Positions 7,963 to 8,402 of a stretch of DNA of 8,402 bases are shown piece by piece; position 1 is the stretch's first letter, and each line of letters begins with the position of its first letter. This DNA comes from DATFXF01 sp035258565 (lineage in GTDB: Bacteria > Acidobacteriota > Terriglobia > Acidiferrales > UBA7541), in the NCBI GenBank assembly GCA_035258565.1, contig DATFXF010000417.1, positions 1 through 8,402 on the forward strand, read 5' to 3'. The notes under the pieces were generated by a model, which did no database searches, had not been told where the DNA came from, and worked only from the letters and a program-made list of their open reading frames with translations. Both the position numbers and the translations under genes were made by a program.

Positions 7963-7977
7963 GTCGCCGGCGGCGAC
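7963..7977 (+). repeat. Perfect inverted repeat in the dehydrogenase leader (first hairpin)
   Basis: GTCGCC (7963-7968) and GGCGAC (7972-7977) surround a GGC loop. It lies just downstream of the predicted transcription start. There is no T-run, so it is not a terminator. It may be an RNA hairpin or an operator-like palindrome. Confidence 0.45.
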
Positions 7978-7990
7978 GGAGCGAGGATCA

Positions 7991-8010
7991 GGCCGGATCC
8001 GGGTCCGGCC
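7991..8010 (+). repeat. Perfect inverted repeat in the dehydrogenase leader (second hairpin)
   Basis: GGCCGGA (7991-7997) and TCCGGCC (8004-8010) form a 7-bp stem, extendable by a T-G pair to a CCGG loop. It ends 14 bases before the ribosome binding site (AAGGAG, 8025-8030). There is no T-run. It could modulate translation or mRNA stability, or be a protein-binding palindrome; the sequence does not decide. Confidence 0.5.
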
Positions 8011-8036
8011 GCACCTCCCCCTGGAAGGAGACCTCC

Positions 8037-8402
8037 ATGCCTGGCTTCCCGGGAGTTGATTTCATCGAATTCGACTCCCTGCTCAACGATGAGGAAAGGA
8101 TGGTGCGACGGGCGGCCAGGCAGTTTGTGGACGAACAAGTCATTCCCATCATCGAAAAACATAACCGCGAGGGCAGTTTCCCGATCCATCTCGTGCCACA
8201 GTTGGGCGAACTGGGGTTCTTCGGAGCCAACCTCGAAGGCTATGGCTGCGCGGAGATGTCCAACGTGGCTTATGGGCTGGTGATGCAGGAGCTCGAGCGG
8301 GGCGACTCGGGCCTGCGGAGCTTTGTCTCTGTCCAGAGCGCCCTGGTGATGTATCCCATCCACACCTACGGCAACGAGGCGCAGAAGGAGAAATGGCTGC
8401 CG
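8037..8402 (+). CDS. gcdH: Acyl-CoA dehydrogenase, glutaryl-CoA dehydrogenase type (N-terminal part, runs off the window)
   Basis: This flavoenzyme is predicted to oxidise and decarboxylate glutaryl-CoA to crotonyl-CoA in Lys, Trp or aromatic-acid catabolism. It acts in the cytoplasm and passes electrons to electron-transfer flavoprotein. The first 122 residues are visible and cover the N-terminal helical domain. The stretch GYGCAEMSNVAYGLVMQELE (68-87), followed by RGDSGLRSFVSVQSALVM, closely matches glutaryl-CoA dehydrogenases as I remember them. This includes the Arg-Ser pair (94-95) of the RSxxSVQS motif, in the region that contacts the substrate carboxylate. PIxxYGNEAQKEKWLP is general to the superfamily. 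The catalytic Glu and the FAD-binding C-terminal half are outside the window, so substrate assignment stays provisional; another short-chain acyl-CoA dehydrogenase is the alternative. ATG 8037 has AAGGAG six bases upstream. The gene is divergent from the ATP synthase operon. Confidence 0.88.
   Translation, partial: MPGFPGVDFIEFDSLLNDEERMVRRAARQFVDEQVIPIIEKHNREGSFPIHLVPQLGELGFFGANLEGYGCAEMSNVAYGLVMQELERGDSGLRSFVSVQSALVMYPIHTYGNEAQKEKWLP

Noticed and set aside
7776..8363. Upstream extension of the b' frame (353 residues in all)
   Set aside because: It crosses the promoter region and runs antisense to the dehydrogenase gene. The conserved b' protein begins at ATG 7775.

Overview
The window is GC-rich bacterial chromosome and is dominated by an F-type ATP synthase operon. 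All the genes in it look like ordinary cellular genes. I see no mobile element, CRISPR array, tRNA, rRNA or phage gene. The most likely source is an Acidobacteriota member. This rests on family knowledge: the small protein that ends at base 154 resembles a secreted protein type I associate with that phylum, and the ATP synthase cluster has paired b/b' subunits but lacks the a and c genes. No marker gene here fixes the taxonomy.

Layout, left to right. (1) The last 50 codons of a small plus-strand protein (2-154) are followed by a strong intrinsic terminator (182-220). (2) A plus-strand nagA (279-1454) encodes N-acetylglucosamine-6-phosphate deacetylase. (3) Converging on it, with 2 bases between stop codons, is a minus-strand glutaredoxin-like gene (1709-1457) whose reading frame is broken just after its CxxC motif. 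(4) The minus-strand ATP synthase operon runs 7775 to 1771 in the order b', b, delta, alpha, gamma, beta, epsilon. It has very short gaps or 4-base overlaps, and the broken glutaredoxin gene follows 61 bases after epsilon. (5) A 261-base divergent intergenic region (7776-8036) holds a near-consensus promoter for the ATP synthase operon and a second, weaker one facing right. (6) The right-hand gene (8037 to the edge) is the N-terminal third of an acyl-CoA dehydrogenase of the glutaryl-CoA dehydrogenase type.

How the genes work together: b' and b form the peripheral stalk, delta attaches it to the alpha/beta head, and gamma and epsilon form the central rotor. The proton channel subunit a and the rotor ring subunit c are not encoded here and must lie elsewhere. 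NagA belongs to amino-sugar catabolism and the acyl-CoA dehydrogenase to Lys/Trp/aromatic catabolism. Neither is functionally tied to the ATP synthase, although the dehydrogenase shares its promoter region.

I do not see a previously undescribed system. The points that merit a second look are the frameshifted glutaredoxin gene, the split F0 genes, the apparent signal peptide or lipobox on subunit b, the abutting divergent promoters, and the structured leaders on both sides of that region.
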